DNA of 63,910 nucleotides from Desulfobacula sp. (GCF_030611305.1 NZ_JAUWQB010000008.1:1-63910); one strand, 5' to 3'; positions 1 to 9,751 are shown, counted from the first letter of the stretch. Program-made: numbers and translations. Notes: generated by a model from the sequence alone, not told the origin.

Positions 1-363
1 AAAAACAATACGAAGATGGTTATAATTAGCTTTGAAAAAAAATTCATAGCAGATAGTACCATATAAAATAAGGATACAAAAGGCATCAGTTAAAGGCAAT
101 CAAGAATAATTATCCTAATTGGAATTGTAAGGAGAGGTTCAAAATATCAACAATACAATGTCTAATCTTGATTTTGTTTTGTGACCTCCGGCAAGTCGAA
201 AAGGAAAGCTTAAAAAAACCGGACTACTGGTTATAATCAAGGCTTTTCAGGATTCAAAAAGTACCCAGGACTATTCCCTGAATGGTTTGTCTTTTCTATA
301 ATTTTTAAAGCATAATATGTGGATGTTAAAATTTATTACGAAAAATCTGAATCATCCTTCTGT
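1..363. other. Gene-free stretch, left edge of window
   Basis: AT-rich sequence with no convincing coding frame or RNA gene seen. The only structure is a weak stem-loop at 353-371 (CATCCT, 7-nt loop, AGGATG) overlapping the cysK stop codon; on the minus strand it is followed by a short T-rich stretch, so it could act as a weak terminator for the cysteine operon. I see nothing else to annotate. Confidence 0.4.
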
Positions 364-1290
364 TCAGGATGTTTCAAACAGGTCTGTACTCAAATATCTT
401 TCCCCTGTATCCGGGATAATAAATACAATGGTTTTGCCTTTATTCTCCGGCCTGGATGCAATGGTTTTAGCCGCATGAAAGGCAGCACCCGATGAAATAC
501 CACAAAGAATGCCTTCCTGCTGGGCAAGATCCCTTGCACCTTGAAGGGCCTCTTCATTTTCAACGGTTATGATTTCATCGAGGATATTCACATTCAGGTT
601 TTTGGGGATAAAACCGGCACCAATGCCCTGAATTTTGTGGGGGCCGGGGGTTCCGCCGGAAATGACAGGTGAATCGGCAGGTTCTACAGCCACGGATTTG
701 ATATCAGGATTTTTCTCTTTTAAAACTTCTGAAACCCCTGTAATAGTTCCGCCGGTGCCCACTCCTGCGATAAAGATATCAATCTTTTCATTTGTATCAT
801 TCCAGATTTCCAATGCAGTGGTTTTCCGATGGATTTCAGGGTTGGCTGGATTGGAAAACTGGTCGGGCATAAAGGAATTGGGTGTTTCTTTAACAATTTT
901 TTTTGCCTTTTCAATGGCACCTTTCATCCCCTTTGACCCTTCGGTCAGAACGAGGGTGGCACCCAGGTGTTTTAACAACTGCCGCCGTTCAAGGCTCATG
1001 GTTTCCGGCATGGTTAAAATCAGCTTCAATCCTTTGACCCGGGCTACAAATGCAAGGGCAATGCCGGTATTGCCACTGGTCGGTTCAACAATGGTGGATT
1101 CCAAATTGATTTTTCCTGTTTCAAGGGCATCCTCAATCATGGCAAGACCGATTCGATCTTTTACACTTGAGGCCGGGTTAAAAAATTCAGGTTTTCCATA
1201 TAGCTTTGCCCCTGTTTCCCTGCTGGCGGTTTTTAGATAGACCAAAGGGGTGTTGCCGCAGGCTTTTGTTATATCAGACTTGGTATTCAT
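364..1290 (-). CDS. cysK: Cysteine synthase (O-acetylserine sulfhydrylase)
   Basis: PLP enzyme that condenses O-acetylserine with sulfide to give cysteine, in the cytoplasm. Seen: the PLP-lysine motif SSVKDR near residue 45, the substrate loop TSGNTG, the phosphate-binding GTGGTITG and a C-terminal PDTGERY segment. About 308 residues, normal for CysK. A longer frame reaches 1344, but I place the start at 1290 because AGGAAG lies 9 nt upstream and MNTKSD is where family similarity begins. It overlaps the end of the upstream cysE by 17 bp, so the two are translationally linked; the pair supplies substrate and enzyme for the same pathway and may form the classical CysE-CysK complex (family knowledge). 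A cystathionine beta-synthase role is less likely because no CBS domain is present. Confidence 0.93.
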   Translation of the reverse strand: MNTKSDITKACGNTPLVYLKTASRETGAKLYGKPEFFNPASSVKDRIGLAMIEDALETGKINLESTIVEPTSGNTGIALAFVARVKGLKLILTMPETMSLERRQLLKHLGATLVLTEGSKGMKGAIEKAKKIVKETPNSFMPDQFSNPANPEIHRKTTALEIWNDTNEKIDIFIAGVGTGGTITGVSEVLKEKNPDIKSVAVEPADSPVISGGTPGPHKIQGIGAGFIPKNLNVNILDEIITVENEEALQGARDLAQQEGILCGISSGAAFHAAKTIASRPENKGKTIVFIIPDTGERYLSTDLFETS

Positions 1291-2260
1291 GGTTTTGTTC
1301 TTCCTGGGTTTTCTGATATTTGTAAATAAGGTGCGGAGACTCAATAAACACTTTGGTGTCCGCCGGAATAGAACTGGTCAGCCAGACATTACCTCCCACA
1401 ACGGACCGGGCACCAATGGTCGTTTCTCCTCCCAGGATGGTAGCTCCGGAATAAATGATGACATCGTCCTCAATGGTTGGATGGCGTTTGGCCCCCCGAA
1501 GTTTTTCTCCTGCGTCCGGGGGCAGAGACAGAGCACCAATGGTAACATTCTGATAAATTCTGACATTATTGCCGATGATACTGGTTTCACCCACAACAAC
1601 ACCTGTTCCGTGATCAATGACAAATTTTTCTCCTATTTTTGCACCCGGATGAATGTCGATCCCGGTCAGGCTGTGGGCATGTTCTGTCATAATCCTTGGC
1701 AGTTGGGGAACCCCCAGATTGGAAAGAATATGGGAGATTCTGTAAACCGTGATGGCATATAATCCGGGATAGGAAAAAATGACCTCATCATGACTTTTCG
1801 CAGCCGGATCACCATCGTAGGCCCCTTTTATATCTTCAGCCAGGGATATGCGAAGGTTGGGAATTTCCTGAATCACTTTTAAAGCAACGTCATTGCCGCT
1901 GTTCTTACATTCGGAGCATGTCTGACCGTACCGCAGGCAGTCATGCCTCAGTACATGAATGATCTGCTCTGACAGAATATCATAAAGCTGTGATATACCC
2001 TGGCCCAAATTGTAGACTATATTTGCCCCGTCGATTTTTTCACTTGAAAAATAGCCAGGGAAAAGAATTTCTCTGAATTTATCAATCATTTCTTTTACAG
2101 AAGTTGAAAAATGAATCGGTTCATCCCCGATATGAGCAAAACACCTGTCATCTTCCATGGACGCAAGAATAGTGTTAATAGCCTTTGGCAGTTCTTTGCG
2201 ATACTCGGAAGCATTCTGTCTTCCGGTCTGGCATATATTATTAATAATAAAATCATCCAT
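1274..2260 (-). CDS. cysE: Serine O-acetyltransferase (EpsC/CysE type)
   Basis: Makes O-acetylserine from serine and acetyl-CoA, the committed step of cysteine synthesis. 328 residues. The C-terminal half is a left-handed beta-helix of hexapeptide repeats containing the DHGTGVVVGET block with the catalytic His-Asp environment, then GNNVRIYQNVTIGA and a second run of repeats. The N-terminal ~180 residues form the helical domain of the long EpsC-like subgroup and contain a Cys-rich patch (CLRYGQTCSEC) that I do not see explained by catalysis. It starts 5 bp after the two-CW regulator gene and overlaps cysK at its 3' end, giving a three-gene minus-strand operon. Confidence 0.92.
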   Translation of the reverse strand: MDDFIINNICQTGRQNASEYRKELPKAINTILASMEDDRCFAHIGDEPIHFSTSVKEMIDKFREILFPGYFSSEKIDGANIVYNLGQGISQLYDILSEQIIHVLRHDCLRYGQTCSECKNSGNDVALKVIQEIPNLRISLAEDIKGAYDGDPAAKSHDEVIFSYPGLYAITVYRISHILSNLGVPQLPRIMTEHAHSLTGIDIHPGAKIGEKFVIDHGTGVVVGETSIIGNNVRIYQNVTIGALSLPPDAGEKLRGAKRHPTIEDDVIIYSGATILGGETTIGARSVVGGNVWLTSSIPADTKVFIESPHLIYKYQKTQEEQNHEYQV

Positions 2261-2265
2261 TGCTT

Positions 2266-2661
2266 TTAATTTCCTTGTTCAATTTCGAAAAATTTTTTAA
2301 ACACCCTACAGGTTTCACACACTTTCATTTTGTCTTTCCATGAATCGTGGGCTTCACCACTGCATTTGGTTCCGTTGATAAACCAGCACAGATCACCGGC
2401 TTTAAATTCCCAGGCCGGGCATTTTTTAAGCCTTTTATCCGGACATTTCCGGATGTCCCAGCATTTATCCGAAGGTTTGCCATTGTCCAGAAGTACCCGG
2501 GAAAGCAGGAAAAGCAATTGCCGTTCAACATGATGGGGGATTTTGCGCCATTCCTGTTCATAGCTGTGAATTGCTTTGATAGAAATTCCAAGAAGCTGTG
2601 CCAGTTCTTTTTGTGTTTTATTCAGTTTTGCTCGGATGTCTTTGAATTTATTGCTTTTCAT
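2266..2661 (-). CDS. XRE-type HTH regulator with C-terminal two-CW cysteine domain
   Basis: 131 residues. The N-terminal ~60 residues read as an XRE helix-turn-helix (KTQKELAQLLGISIKAIHSYEQ). The C-terminal half is a cysteine-rich module in the order CWDIRKC, CPAW, CW, C, C-x2-C, which fits the 'two-CW' domain common in Deltaproteobacteria. It is the first gene of the operon with cysE and cysK, so it probably regulates cysteine synthesis. The eight or so cysteines could bind metal or an Fe-S cluster, or sense thiol state; that is inference. The 203 bp between its start and clpB, on the opposite strand, must hold both promoters. Confidence 0.75.
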   Translation of the reverse strand: MKSNKFKDIRAKLNKTQKELAQLLGISIKAIHSYEQEWRKIPHHVERQLLFLLSRVLLDNGKPSDKCWDIRKCPDKRLKKCPAWEFKAGDLCWFINGTKCSGEAHDSWKDKMKVCETCRVFKKFFEIEQGN

Positions 2662-2800
2662 TATTACACTTTTTAAGTTAAAGGATTATTCATCGTCTTG
2701 ACTTATTTTTATAAATATATACCACAGAGTGGGAGCTGTCAATGGAAAATCCGTACATCCCAAGGATAGACGGGTACAAAAATAATTGAGATGCGGTTGC

Positions 2801-2850
2801 TTGACGACATCTTTTTTTGCATTACTTTATGTAATAAATTATAAAAAATA
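2801..2850 (+). promoter_or_regulatory. Candidate clpB promoter region
   Basis: TTGACG at 2801-2806 could be a -35 element. A short inverted repeat ATTAC-N5-GTAAT (2821-2835) and AT-rich sequence follow it before the clpB start. No CIRCE operator is visible. The -10 element is poor under any spacing, so an alternative sigma factor is possible. Confidence 0.3.
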
Positions 2851-2864
2851 ATGAAAGGTGTTTT

Positions 2865-5456
2865 ATGGAACTCGATAAATTAACGCTTAAATCGCAGAAG
2901 CTCTTGCAAACAGCCCATGATATGGCCCAAAAATATGGCAACCAGGCCATTGAACCGGTCCATTTTTTAAAGGCCATGATAGAGGATGACCAGGGAGTTG
3001 TTCTGTCCATATTTAAAAAAATTGGTGTTCAGGTTGATGTCTTGAAAAAAGATATTCAGACGGGTGTTGAAAAACTCGTCAAGGTATCTGGTGCCGCCAG
3101 TATTTATCTCTCGCGGGACAGTAAAAAGGTGTTGGATCATTCGTTTTCGGAAGCTGGGAAAATGAAGGATCAGTACGTGAGCCTTGAGCATATTATTTTG
3201 TCCCTTGCCACAATGAAAGGAGGGGCCTTTAATATACTGAAACAAAAGGGTATCACCCGGGAAGCAATTCTGACCGTGTTAAAGGATATCCGGGGAAACC
3301 AGAGCGTGACAGACCAGAATCCAGAAGAAAAATACCAGGCCCTTGAAAAATTCGGACGTGATTTAACGATGCTTGCCCGGGAAGGCAAGCTTGATCCGGT
3401 TATCGGCAGGGATGAAGAAATCCGGCGGATTGTACAGGTTCTGTCAAGAAGACGGAAAAACAATCCGGTACTCATAGGTGAACCCGGTGTTGGGAAAACT
3501 GCTATTGTAGAAGGCCTGGCTCAGAGAATTGTTGAAGGAGACGTATCAGATACCTTGAAAAACAGGCAGGTGATAGCCCTTGATATGGGGGCGTTGCTTG
3601 CCGGGGCCAAGTTCCGGGGTGAGTTTGAAGAACGGCTCAAGGCTGTATTAAAAGAGGTGGAAGCAGCCCAGGGTGAAGTAGTTCTTTTTATTGATGAGTT
3701 GCATACCGTGGTCGGTGCCGGGGCAGCAGAGGGGTCTGTGGATGCCTCTAACATGCTCAAGCCTGCCTTAGCCCGTGGAACCCTTAGATGTGTTGGTGCT
3801 ACCACATTGAATGAATATCGAAAATATATTGAAAAGGATGCTGCCCTTGAAAGGCGGTTTCAGCCGGTTTTTGCAAAAGAACCCACTGTGGAAGATACCG
3901 TCTCTATTTTAAGGGGATTGAAAGAAAAATATGCGGTCCACCATGGGATACGGATAAAGGACTCTGCCCTTGTGGCCGCCGCCACTCTGTCCAACCGGTA
4001 TATTGCAGACCGGTTTTTACCGGACAAGGCAGTGGATCTGATTGACGAATGCGCTTCCCGGCTGAGGATAGAGATTGACTCCATGCCGAGAGCCATTGAT
4101 GAGATTTTAAGAAAAATTACCCAGGCCCAGATCGAACAACAGGCTCTGCTCAAGGAAAAAGACAAGGCTTCCAAAGAGCGGCTTGAAAAACTTGAAATGG
4201 AGATTACGGCCATGAAGGAGGAGGTTGGACCCTTAAAACTTCATTGGGACAGTGAAAAACAGTTTATCCAGGCGATCAGCGGTATCAGGGAAGATATTGA
4301 CCGATTCCAGACCCAGGCTCATGTGGCAGAACGCAATGGAGATCTCGAGACGGTGGCCCAGATCAGATACGGCACCATCGAACAATTGAAAAAGAATCTT
4401 GAAGTCAAAAAACAGGCTTTAAATGATCTTCAGCAGGACAAAAGAATGCTTAAAGAGGATGTGGAAGCATCTGATGTGGCAGAGGTTGTTTCAGCCTGGA
4501 CAGGGATTCCGGTGTCAAAAATGCTCAAGGGTGAGCAGGAAAAACTGGTCCGGATGGAAGATGTAATTAAAAAAAGAGTTATAGGCCAGCAAAAGGCAAT
4601 TGATGCTGTATCCAATGCGGTAAGACGTGCCAGATCAGGACTTGCGCCGGAAGACCGTCCCATTGGCACCTTTATTTTCATGGGGCCGACAGGAGTTGGA
4701 AAGATCGAACTTGCTAAATCCCTTGCCCAATTTATTTTTGACAGTGATGAGAATATGGTCCGGGTGGACATGTCAGAATATATGGAAAGACATTCTGTGG
4801 CCCGGCTCATTGGCGCACCTCCGGGATATGTGGGGTATGATGAGGGAGGGTTTTTGACAGAGGCCGTCAGAAGACGTCCTTACTCGGTGATTCTGTTTGA
4901 TGAGATTGAAAAAGCTCATCAGGATGTATTCAATGTTCTTCTACAGGTCCTGGATGACGGAAGAATGACAGACGGGCATGGCAGGACCGTGGATTTTAGA
5001 AACACCATTATCATCATGACATCCAATGTGGGCTCCCGGTTTTTGCAGGAGGCAGGGATAAACAACAGGATTGAGGATGCCGATATTCAGCAGGGCATTG
5101 CCCATGCATTAAAAGAAGCTTTCAGACCTGAATTTTTAAACAGGATTGATGAAATCATTACTTTTCATGCTTTAACAATGGAAAATATAAAACAGATTGC
5201 CGCCATCCAGATCGAAAAACTCAATCAACGCCTGAAATACCGCAACCTGAAGATCCATCTGGACGACTATGCAATGGAGCACCTGGCACAAAAGGGATAT
5301 GATCCTGTCTTTGGCGCACGCCCTTTAAAACGGGTTATTCAGCAGGAGATCGAAAACCCCCTGGCTATGGTTATTCTTAAAGGGGAATTTAATCCGAATG
5401 AGATTATCGAGTTCAGTTTTGATGAAAATGATAAAATTCTGAAACTTCACAATTAA
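2865..5456 (+). CDS. clpB: ClpB protein disaggregase
   Basis: Hsp100 AAA+ unfoldase that works with DnaK to rescue aggregated proteins. 863 residues, normal length. Order: N-terminal Clp_N repeats (1-145), NBD1 with Walker A GEPGVGKT (K211-T212) and Walker B LFIDELH, the middle coiled coil (~400-520), NBD2 with GPTGVGK (K613) and Walker [12 protein letters not shown], then the C-terminal domain ending [10 protein letters not shown]. Oddity: the residue after the NBD2 Walker A lysine is Ile (codon ATC at 4704-4706), where the family has Thr/Ser that coordinates magnesium. Everything else looks intact. GGTG precedes the start. The 3' end overlaps the convergent sigma54-regulator gene by 4 bp. 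Confidence 0.96.
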   Translation: MELDKLTLKSQKLLQTAHDMAQKYGNQAIEPVHFLKAMIEDDQGVVLSIFKKIGVQVDVLKKDIQTGVEKLVKVSGAASIYLSRDSKKVLDHSFSEAGKMKDQYVSLEHIILSLATMKGGAFNILKQKGITREAILTVLKDIRGNQSVTDQNPEEKYQALEKFGRDLTMLAREGKLDPVIGRDEEIRRIVQVLSRRRKNNPVLIGEPGVGKTAIVEGLAQRIVEGDVSDTLKNRQVIALDMGALLAGAKFRGEFEERLKAVLKEVEAAQGEVVLFIDELHTVVGAGAAEGSVDASNMLKPALARGTLRCVGATTLNEYRKYIEKDAALERRFQPVFAKEPTVEDTVSILRGLKEKYAVHHGIRIKDSALVAAATLSNRYIADRFLPDKAVDLIDECASRLRIEIDSMPRAIDEILRKITQAQIEQQALLKEKDKASKERLEKLEMEITAMKEEVGPLKLHWDSEKQFIQAISGIREDIDRFQTQAHVAERNGDLETVAQIRYGTIEQLKKNLEVKKQALNDLQQDKRMLKEDVEASDVAEVVSAWTGIPVSKMLKGEQEKLVRMEDVIKKRVIGQQKAIDAVSNAVRRARSGLAPEDRPIGTFIFMGPTGVGKIELAKSLAQFIFDSDENMVRVDMSEYMERHSVARLIGAPPGYVGYDEGGFLTEAVRRRPYSVILFDEIEKAHQDVFNVLLQVLDDGRMTDGHGRTVDFRNTIIIMTSNVGSRFLQEAGINNRIEDADIQQGIAHALKEAFRPEFLNRIDEIITFHALTMENIKQIAAIQIEKLNQRLKYRNLKIHLDDYAMEHLAQKGYDPVFGARPLKRVIQQEIENPLAMVILKGEFNPNEIIEFSFDENDKILKLHN

Positions 5457-6853
5457 AACTGATCCGCATAGCTTTTCATTTCTTTATTCCGGGCAATAAA
5501 CCTGTAAAGCGTTGCTCTTCCCACACCCAATACTCTTGCGGCTTTGGATTTGTTTCCGCCGGTTTGTTTGATGGCAGCCTTAACCGAATCAATGTCAAGT
5601 TTGCCCTTGGCAGGAATGATATCCTGTGGGTCAGGCCTGTCTGAGAACCGAAAGCTAACATCTTTGTCACGGATGATTTCCATGGGCAGATCTGATGGCA
5701 GTATCTGGCTTCCCCTTGAGCGTACCACGGAAAACTGGATTACGTTTTTTAATTCCCTGACATTTCCAGGCCAATGGTAATCGAGCATGATGTCAAGAGC
5801 CTCATCAGCAAGTTGCGGAACTGCATTTGGGCTTTCCTGTTCAGCTTGTTTTAAAAAAAGGGCGGCCAAAAGCGGGATATCACTTTTGCGCTGTCTTAAA
5901 GGGGGCAGATGGATGGGGATGACATTGAGCCTGTAAAAAAGGTCTTCTCTGAATCTGCCGGCCGTGACTTCATCTCTAAGATTTTTATTGGATGCACTGA
6001 TGATCCTGACATCCACACAGACTCTTTTTTCACCGCCGACTTTTTCAAAAGCGCCTTCCTGTAAAAATCTTAAAAGCTTTACCTGGGTTTTTAAGGGCAG
6101 TTCAGCCACTTCATCCAGAAATAGTGTTCCCTTATGGGCCAGCTCAAATCTTCCTTTCCTCTCTTTGACGGCGCCTGAAAAGGCCCCTTTGACATGCCCG
6201 AATAATTCACTTTCCACAATCCCTTCAGGAATGGCTCCGCAATTTACAGGAACAAAGGCACCGGACCCATATGAGCTGATATCATGAATGGCACAGGCTA
6301 CCCGCTCTTTCCCCGTGCCGGTGTCACCGGATACATGGACCGGGTAATTGTACAGGGCAACATCCCTGATCTGCCTGAAAATATCCTGCATGGATTTGTG
6401 CTTGCCGATGATGCCAGCAAAGTTTGAAAGATTTTCAGCTTTTAAAGAAAGGTTAAAGGATTCGGTCACATCCCTGAAAGATGCAAGCACTCCCTTAAAT
6501 ACATTATCATGACTGATGATGGCAGAGACAGTCATTTCAAGCTGACGGGCAGAACCGTCTTTTGTAACAATGCTCAACGGATATTCTTTTGCTCCAAAAG
6601 GAAAATCCGGTGTGCCATCGCAAAAAGAACATTTCCCCCCGCAAAAAGGTGCCTGGAAAACCGTATGGCAATCTTTTCCAATAACTTCTTCTTTTAGATA
6701 TCCGGTAATTTTTTCTGCTTCTTTATTAAAAACTGTAATAATTCTTTCAGGGGTATGTGCAATTATTCCAAGTTTCAGGTTGTTGAGAACAAGATTAAGA
6801 TTGTCCTGGTCAAGTATGGATTGGCTCAAATTGGTCATTGTGTCATTTTCCAA
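5453..6853 (-). CDS. PAS-sigma54-dependent transcriptional activator
   Basis: 466 residues: a PAS domain (about 15-135), an AAA+ sigma54-interaction domain (about 145-380) and a Fis-type HTH at the C-terminus ([20 protein letters not shown]). Walker A is GDTGTGKE; the sigma54 contact loop is GAFSGA rather than the commoner GAFTGA; Walker B is LFLDEVAEL. The PAS domain carries a cysteine cluster (CHTVFQ followed by CGGKCSFC) that could sense redox or metal. No receiver domain, so the PAS probably senses directly. Its target is not evident: the nearest genes are clpB (convergent) and the rubrerythrin operon downstream. A second Met at codon 6 is an alternative start. Confidence 0.88.
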   Translation of the reverse strand: MENDTMTNLSQSILDQDNLNLVLNNLKLGIIAHTPERIITVFNKEAEKITGYLKEEVIGKDCHTVFQAPFCGGKCSFCDGTPDFPFGAKEYPLSIVTKDGSARQLEMTVSAIISHDNVFKGVLASFRDVTESFNLSLKAENLSNFAGIIGKHKSMQDIFRQIRDVALYNYPVHVSGDTGTGKERVACAIHDISSYGSGAFVPVNCGAIPEGIVESELFGHVKGAFSGAVKERKGRFELAHKGTLFLDEVAELPLKTQVKLLRFLQEGAFEKVGGEKRVCVDVRIISASNKNLRDEVTAGRFREDLFYRLNVIPIHLPPLRQRKSDIPLLAALFLKQAEQESPNAVPQLADEALDIMLDYHWPGNVRELKNVIQFSVVRSRGSQILPSDLPMEIIRDKDVSFRFSDRPDPQDIIPAKGKLDIDSVKAAIKQTGGNKSKAARVLGVGRATLYRFIARNKEMKSYADQF

Positions 6854-6898
6854 ATGTAAAAAAATAATTATTTGTTATGGTTATAGACCAGGTAAATG

Positions 6899-6910
6899 AC
6901 ACATTTGTGT
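6899..6910. promoter_or_regulatory. Small palindrome upstream of the sigma54 activator gene
   Basis: ACACA-TT-TGTGT, a short inverted repeat about 45 bp upstream of the activator's start codon. It could be an autoregulatory operator, but its length makes chance a real possibility. Confidence 0.2.
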
Positions 6911-7013
6911 ATCAGGTGCAATGTTTTTTTGGGGAAGGACGCAAAATATTATCAAATTTTAATAAAAGAGCGTAAATGGGGGGAGTGAGATTTGAGAGGA
7001 GATAGGAAAGCCA

Positions 7014-7042
7014 AACCCGAAGATTTTGAAAATCTTCGGGTT
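7014..7042 (-). terminator. Stem-loop terminator of the rubrerythrin-ferredoxin operon
   Basis: A 14-bp perfect inverted repeat (AACCCGAAGATTTT and its complement, one central base) lies 7 bp past the ferredoxin stop codon. On the minus strand it is followed by TTTGGCTTTCC, a modest U-tract. Position and stem strength support a rho-independent terminator. Confidence 0.65.
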
Positions 7043-7048
7043 AAAAAT

Positions 7049-7234
7049 TTATTCCCAGGTGATACAGTCTTTGGGACAATTTTTTATGGCTTCGTGGATA
7101 TCTCCATCTGAGTAGTCGTCAAGGGGAAGTACTTCAACAAAGCCTGCATCATTGATGGCAAAAGCATGGGGAGCCAGTTCAACACAGATTTCACATAGAA
7201 TACAGCTACTCAACTCAACAACAGGTGTTTTCAT
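7049..7234 (-). CDS. Single-cluster [4Fe-4S] ferredoxin
   Basis: About 61 residues. Cysteines are arranged C-x2-C-x2-C (CILCEIC) with a distal CP (NCPKDCI). This is the pattern of Desulfovibrio africanus ferredoxin I, where the usual fourth cysteine of the first motif is absent and one [4Fe-4S] cluster is bound. I chose the second in-frame ATG (7234) because it leaves ten residues before the first cysteine, as in that family; an ATG at 7252 is possible and has no ribosome-binding site. It follows the rubrerythrin gene by ~35 bp and probably supplies electrons to it (inference). Confidence 0.85.
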   Translation of the reverse strand: MKTPVVELSSCILCEICVELAPHAFAINDAGFVEVLPLDDYSDGDIHEAIKNCPKDCITWE

Positions 7235-7269
7235 AGACAACAACATTTCCATGATTTAAAAAAATTGAT

Positions 7270-7812
7270 TTATTTAAAAAATCGGTTTAACAGTCCTTGA
7301 AATGCTTTTCCGTGGCGGGCCTCATCCTTGCACATTTCATGCACGGTATCATGGATGGCATCATAGCCCAGCTCTTTTGCTTTTACCGCAATTTCTTTTT
7401 TTCCGGCACAGGCACCATATTCGGCAAGAACCCTGGCGGTCAGGTTTGCCTTTGTATCGGCTTCAAGCACTTCACCTAAAAGCTCTGCAAATTTTGATGC
7501 GTGGTCAGCTTCTTCAAATGCGATTCTTTTATAAGTTTCTGCAACTTCGGGGAATCCTTCACGGTCTGCCTGGCGGCTCATGGCAAGGTACATGCCCACT
7601 TCCGTGCATTCTCCCATAAAATTGTTCCTTAATCCCTGAAGGATTTCGGCATCAACATCTTTTGCCACACCGATTGAATGGCCATCAGCCCAGACCAGTT
7701 CTCCTTCCTGTATGGAAAATTTTTCTTTTGCTGCATTGCATTGGGGGCATTTTTCAGGGGCCTGGTCACCATTATAGGAATAACCGCATACTGAACAAAC
7801 ATAAGTCTTCAT
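7270..7812 (-). CDS. Reverse rubrerythrin (peroxide reductase)
   Basis: 180 residues. The N-terminus is a rubredoxin-like FeS4 module (CSVCGY, then CPQC, within residues 5-25), followed by a ferritin-like diiron domain with EEADHASKF and DEARHGKAF, which carry the Glu-x2-His ligand pairs. This domain order, with rubredoxin first, defines reverse rubrerythrins, which reduce hydrogen peroxide in anaerobes. Start chosen at 7812, where [10 protein letters not shown] begins and GGAGAC is just upstream; a longer frame to 7938 is not needed. The upstream gene ends in TAATG, sharing one base with this start, so the two are translationally coupled. Ferredoxin lies just downstream. Confidence 0.92.
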   Translation of the reverse strand: MKTYVCSVCGYSYNGDQAPEKCPQCNAAKEKFSIQEGELVWADGHSIGVAKDVDAEILQGLRNNFMGECTEVGMYLAMSRQADREGFPEVAETYKRIAFEEADHASKFAELLGEVLEADTKANLTARVLAEYGACAGKKEIAVKAKELGYDAIHDTVHEMCKDEARHGKAFQGLLNRFFK

Positions 7813-8072
7813 TAAATCGTCTCCTTTTTTATTGAATTGTCCCACCAGCCTTTTTGGACATGCGCATGCTTTTCTTTTTGTGCAAGATCGAGAAGCCGGT
7901 ATCCGGAATCCAGAAGAATTCCATAAAGGATACCGCATCCCGGGTCTTCCCGCTGCTCGTAACCCGTTTGCGCAAGTTTGATCATTTTATGCGCAAGGTC
8001 AATGGTTTGAGCAATATTTATGTCACATTTTTTTTTAAGCATAAATCCATCATCATTATTTGTTTCACACAT
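7812..8072 (-). CDS. Small conserved protein coupled to rubrerythrin
   Basis: 86 residues. I do not recognise a named domain, but the central block ([23 protein letters not shown]) resembles small proteins that accompany redox genes in Deltaproteobacteria. No signal peptide or membrane segment. There are three cysteines, two near the N-terminus and one in PGCG. Stop and rubrerythrin start overlap by one base. An internal Met at codon 11 (MLKKKCD) is an alternative start and has GATGG upstream. A role as partner or regulator of the peroxide reductase is inferred only from coupling. Confidence 0.65.
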   Translation of the reverse strand: MCETNNDDGFMLKKKCDINIAQTIDLAHKMIKLAQTGYEQREDPGCGILYGILLDSGYRLLDLAQKEKHAHVQKGWWDNSIKKETI

Positions 8073-8126
8073 ATCCGGCTAACTTCGTTTTTAAGGTTTA
8101 CTTCAATAAGCATGCCACAAAATAAT

Positions 8127-8819
8127 TTATGCAAATATTTCCTGGTTTTCACAGGAAAGGGCCATGTCTGAAATGCGTATCGCAGTAAAATTCCAATTGT
8201 TAAATACATCAATGTAATGATTATCTGTCATAATGTTTTCAGGCACAAGGCTGCAATCAAAACATCTGGCATTCATCAGGGCTCTTACGGCATATCCTCT
8301 TTTCACGGGATCAGAAGAATGTAAATATCCAAAAAGGAGCCCTTTCGTCTTTTCATTCAGATCGCGGGGATTTGATCCAAGGTATGTCCCGATCCCCCAT
8401 AAGACACCCCTTTGAAGCGCTTTATGTTCGATATAATTGCCGTCCGGATCAAGGTATGAGAAAAGAATGGATTTAAATTCCAGGGCGAGTTCCGGGCTAT
8501 GGTAGAGAATTTCTCCCATGGCCTCAGGTGATCCCCATCCAATCCCTCCGGATTCGTCATTCAGATTCCACATGATCCGCCGCAGAATAATCCTGGCTTT
8601 TTCCATATTCTTTTGCCCCACTCGTGATCCAAGGACTCCCATTGCTGCGATACTCCGGAATTTTATCAGTTCATCTTTATGATAAAAATGAGAAAAAAGA
8701 TGCCCAACCAGCTGCTCATCAGGAATTTGCCTTAACATTTCCATGGCAGTTTCCCGATGGGGTTCCAGAAGAATTTTCCCCACCTTTTGTTTTGTTTTTC
8801 TTCCATAGGGTTTTTTCAT
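8127..8819 (-). CDS. DVU0298-family HEAT-repeat-like protein
   Basis: 230 residues of helical repeats, with the characteristic block MWNLNDESGGIGWGSPEAMGEIL and a later cysteine region (ARCFDCSLVP). This resembles the DVU0298 family seen in sulfate reducers, whose function is unknown. It is soluble, with no signal peptide. AGAAGG lies 10 nt upstream of the start. It sits 54 bp upstream of the small protein/rubrerythrin operon on the same strand, so it may share its transcript. Confidence 0.75.
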   Translation of the reverse strand: MKKPYGRKTKQKVGKILLEPHRETAMEMLRQIPDEQLVGHLFSHFYHKDELIKFRSIAAMGVLGSRVGQKNMEKARIILRRIMWNLNDESGGIGWGSPEAMGEILYHSPELALEFKSILFSYLDPDGNYIEHKALQRGVLWGIGTYLGSNPRDLNEKTKGLLFGYLHSSDPVKRGYAVRALMNARCFDCSLVPENIMTDNHYIDVFNNWNFTAIRISDMALSCENQEIFA

Positions 8820-9074
8820 GGGATACCTTCTTTTTTATTTAAAGTTTAACAACTTACTTAAAAACTTATTAAGAGTAAAAAGCATAAAGTATGCCAGATA
8901 CTGGAATGCCGGTCGCCCCGAAGAAAAGGCAGTGCTGTAGAGCGCGATTGGCATGATTATGTCTCAAATTATGGGACATTTTTGTTTCGAGATACAATAA
9001 AACCTTCCTTTTTTTAATAAGGTGCTATACAAAAGACACTTGCTTATAATAAGAATTAGGATCAGGTCTAAATT

Positions 9075-9737
9075 ATGGAAGAATATCTTAACCCCACATA
9101 CTATATTGACAGTGATCATCCAAAAGTGGTTGAGTTTGCCAGGCAGAATAGTGAATCAGGTGTTAGTAAGACTGAAAAAGCGATTCAGCTTTATTATGCT
9201 GTCAGAGACAGCATCAGATACAACCCATACAGCATAGAGCCTTTAAAAGAATCCATGAAGGCAAGTTCAGTCCTGAATAAAGGATATGGATATTGCGTGG
9301 CCAAAGCGGTGCTACTGGCCGCCTGTGCCAGGAGTCAGCAAATTCCCGCAAGACTTGGATTTGCCGATGTTAAAAATCATCTGAACACTAAACGGTTAGA
9401 GGAATTGATGGGAACAGATGTTTTTGTTTATCATGGATACACAGAATTGTTTTTAAATAACAAATGGGTTAAGGCAACACCTGCGTTTAACCTTACGCTT
9501 TGTAATAATTTTAATGTAAGGCCTTTGGAGTTTGACGGGACAAAGGATTCCATATTTCATCCTTTTGATAAATCAGGGAACAAGCATATGGAATACGTTA
9601 AAGATCATGGAACATTTGCAGATCTGCCATGGGATAAAGCTCTTGCTGAAATGATAAAATGCTACCCTGTTTATTTTGAAGATCTCGAAAGGCGCTCCAA
9701 GGATTTTTCAACTGAAGCCCTAAAAGAGAATCAATAG
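9075..9737 (+). CDS. Transglutaminase-like cysteine protease-fold protein
   Basis: 220 residues. The core reads as a transglutaminase-like domain: IRYNPY near residue 48, the nucleophile Cys in GYGYCVAKAVLLAACAR, the His in YHGYTELFLNNKWVKATPAFN. The Asp of the triad is not clear because the usual 'D-P' after the Trp strand is replaced by ATPAFN. No signal peptide, so cytoplasmic. Such proteins are usually peptidases or amidases; the substrate is unknown. Monocistronic, convergent with the MetE-like gene 14 bp away. AGGATCAGGT upstream serves as ribosome-binding site. Confidence 0.8.
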   Translation: MEEYLNPTYYIDSDHPKVVEFARQNSESGVSKTEKAIQLYYAVRDSIRYNPYSIEPLKESMKASSVLNKGYGYCVAKAVLLAACARSQQIPARLGFADVKNHLNTKRLEELMGTDVFVYHGYTELFLNNKWVKATPAFNLTLCNNFNVRPLEFDGTKDSIFHPFDKSGNKHMEYVKDHGTFADLPWDKALAEMIKCYPVYFEDLERRSKDFSTEALKENQ

Positions 9738-9751
9738 TATTTTTGATGGCA

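Noticed and set aside
635-1240. 201-codon frame opposite cysK
   Set aside because: Antisense shadow of a clear cysK gene; low-complexity composition and no domain.
2821-2835. CIRCE or HrcA operator before clpB
   Set aside because: The inverted repeat is ATTAC-N5-GTAAT, unrelated to TTAGCACTC-N9-GAGTGCTAA.
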